From positions 1 to 6,884 of the forward strand of contig CAZXYF010000171.1 in NCBI GenBank assembly GCA_964644705.1: a DNA stretch of 6,884 nucleotides, read 5' to 3'. This document shows, piece after piece, positions 6,877-6,884 of the stretch; within the stretch, counting starts at the first letter, position 1, and every line of letters starts with the position of its first letter. The stretch is from CAZXYF01 sp964644705 (GTDB lineage: Bacteria > Planctomycetota > Brocadiia > SM23-32). The position numbers were made by a program, and so were the translations under genes. The notes beneath the pieces were generated by a model. That model worked only from the letters and a program-made list of their open reading frames with translations, did not search any database and had not been told where the DNA came from.

Positions 6877-6884
6877 ATGAAAAA
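6877..6884 (+). CDS. Possible start of a following gene, cut by the window edge
   Basis: An ATG at 6877 is followed by AAA and then the window ends, giving only Met-Lys. Met-Lys starts are common in exported proteins, and the same strand and short distance after the previous stop would suit a co-transcribed gene. No Shine-Dalgarno-like sequence precedes it, but the upstream gene lacks one too. Nothing about its product can be said. Confidence 0.2.

Overview
The window is moderately GC-rich and densely coding on the + strand, with no coding capacity on the - strand that I would defend. It holds two large genes for exported proteins, a 389-base intergenic region between them, and a 75-base tail that may end in the first codons of a third gene. 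I see no rRNA, tRNA, CRISPR array, transposase or insertion-sequence end. The mix of modules (PA14-like plus PKD plus TPR in one exported protein; BNR propellers fused to an SGNH esterase and a CBM9-like domain in another), together with the lack of a clear Shine-Dalgarno site where it can be checked, resembles PVC-superphylum bacteria (Kiritimatiellota, Lentisphaerota, Planctomycetota). Such bacteria are rich in enzymes for complex, often sulfated or acetylated polysaccharides. This assignment is inference from architecture only.

Layout. 7-2148: a 713-residue exported protein with a signal peptide, a DUF2341-like beta domain, a PA14-like domain, a PKD domain (QWDFGDG) and a C-terminal TPR array. 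2149-2537: non-coding, with a GGGCC repeat cluster around a perfect 10-bp palindrome, a 10-bp hairpin, a C7 tract and a plausible sigma70-type promoter whose -10 box sits inside a GACGT/ACGTC inverted repeat. 2538-6809: a 1423-residue probable lipoprotein that fuses a BNR_4-type propeller, a second sialidase-like propeller, an SGNH/GDSL hydrolase domain with an intact Ser-Asp-His set, an Ig-like beta domain and a CBM9-like domain. 6810-6884: a short gap with an ATG at 6877.

How they may fit together. Both proteins are exported and carry probable carbohydrate-recognition modules, so the locus looks like part of a glycan-utilisation region. The large protein would bind a decorated polysaccharide (CBM9-like), remove ester groups (SGNH) and bind or cleave the chain or its end sugars (two propellers). 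The PA14/PKD/TPR protein would act as an envelope binding or scaffold partner. The substrate cannot be read from the sequence. The genes appear to be separate transcription units because a long non-coding gap with its own promoter candidate lies between them.
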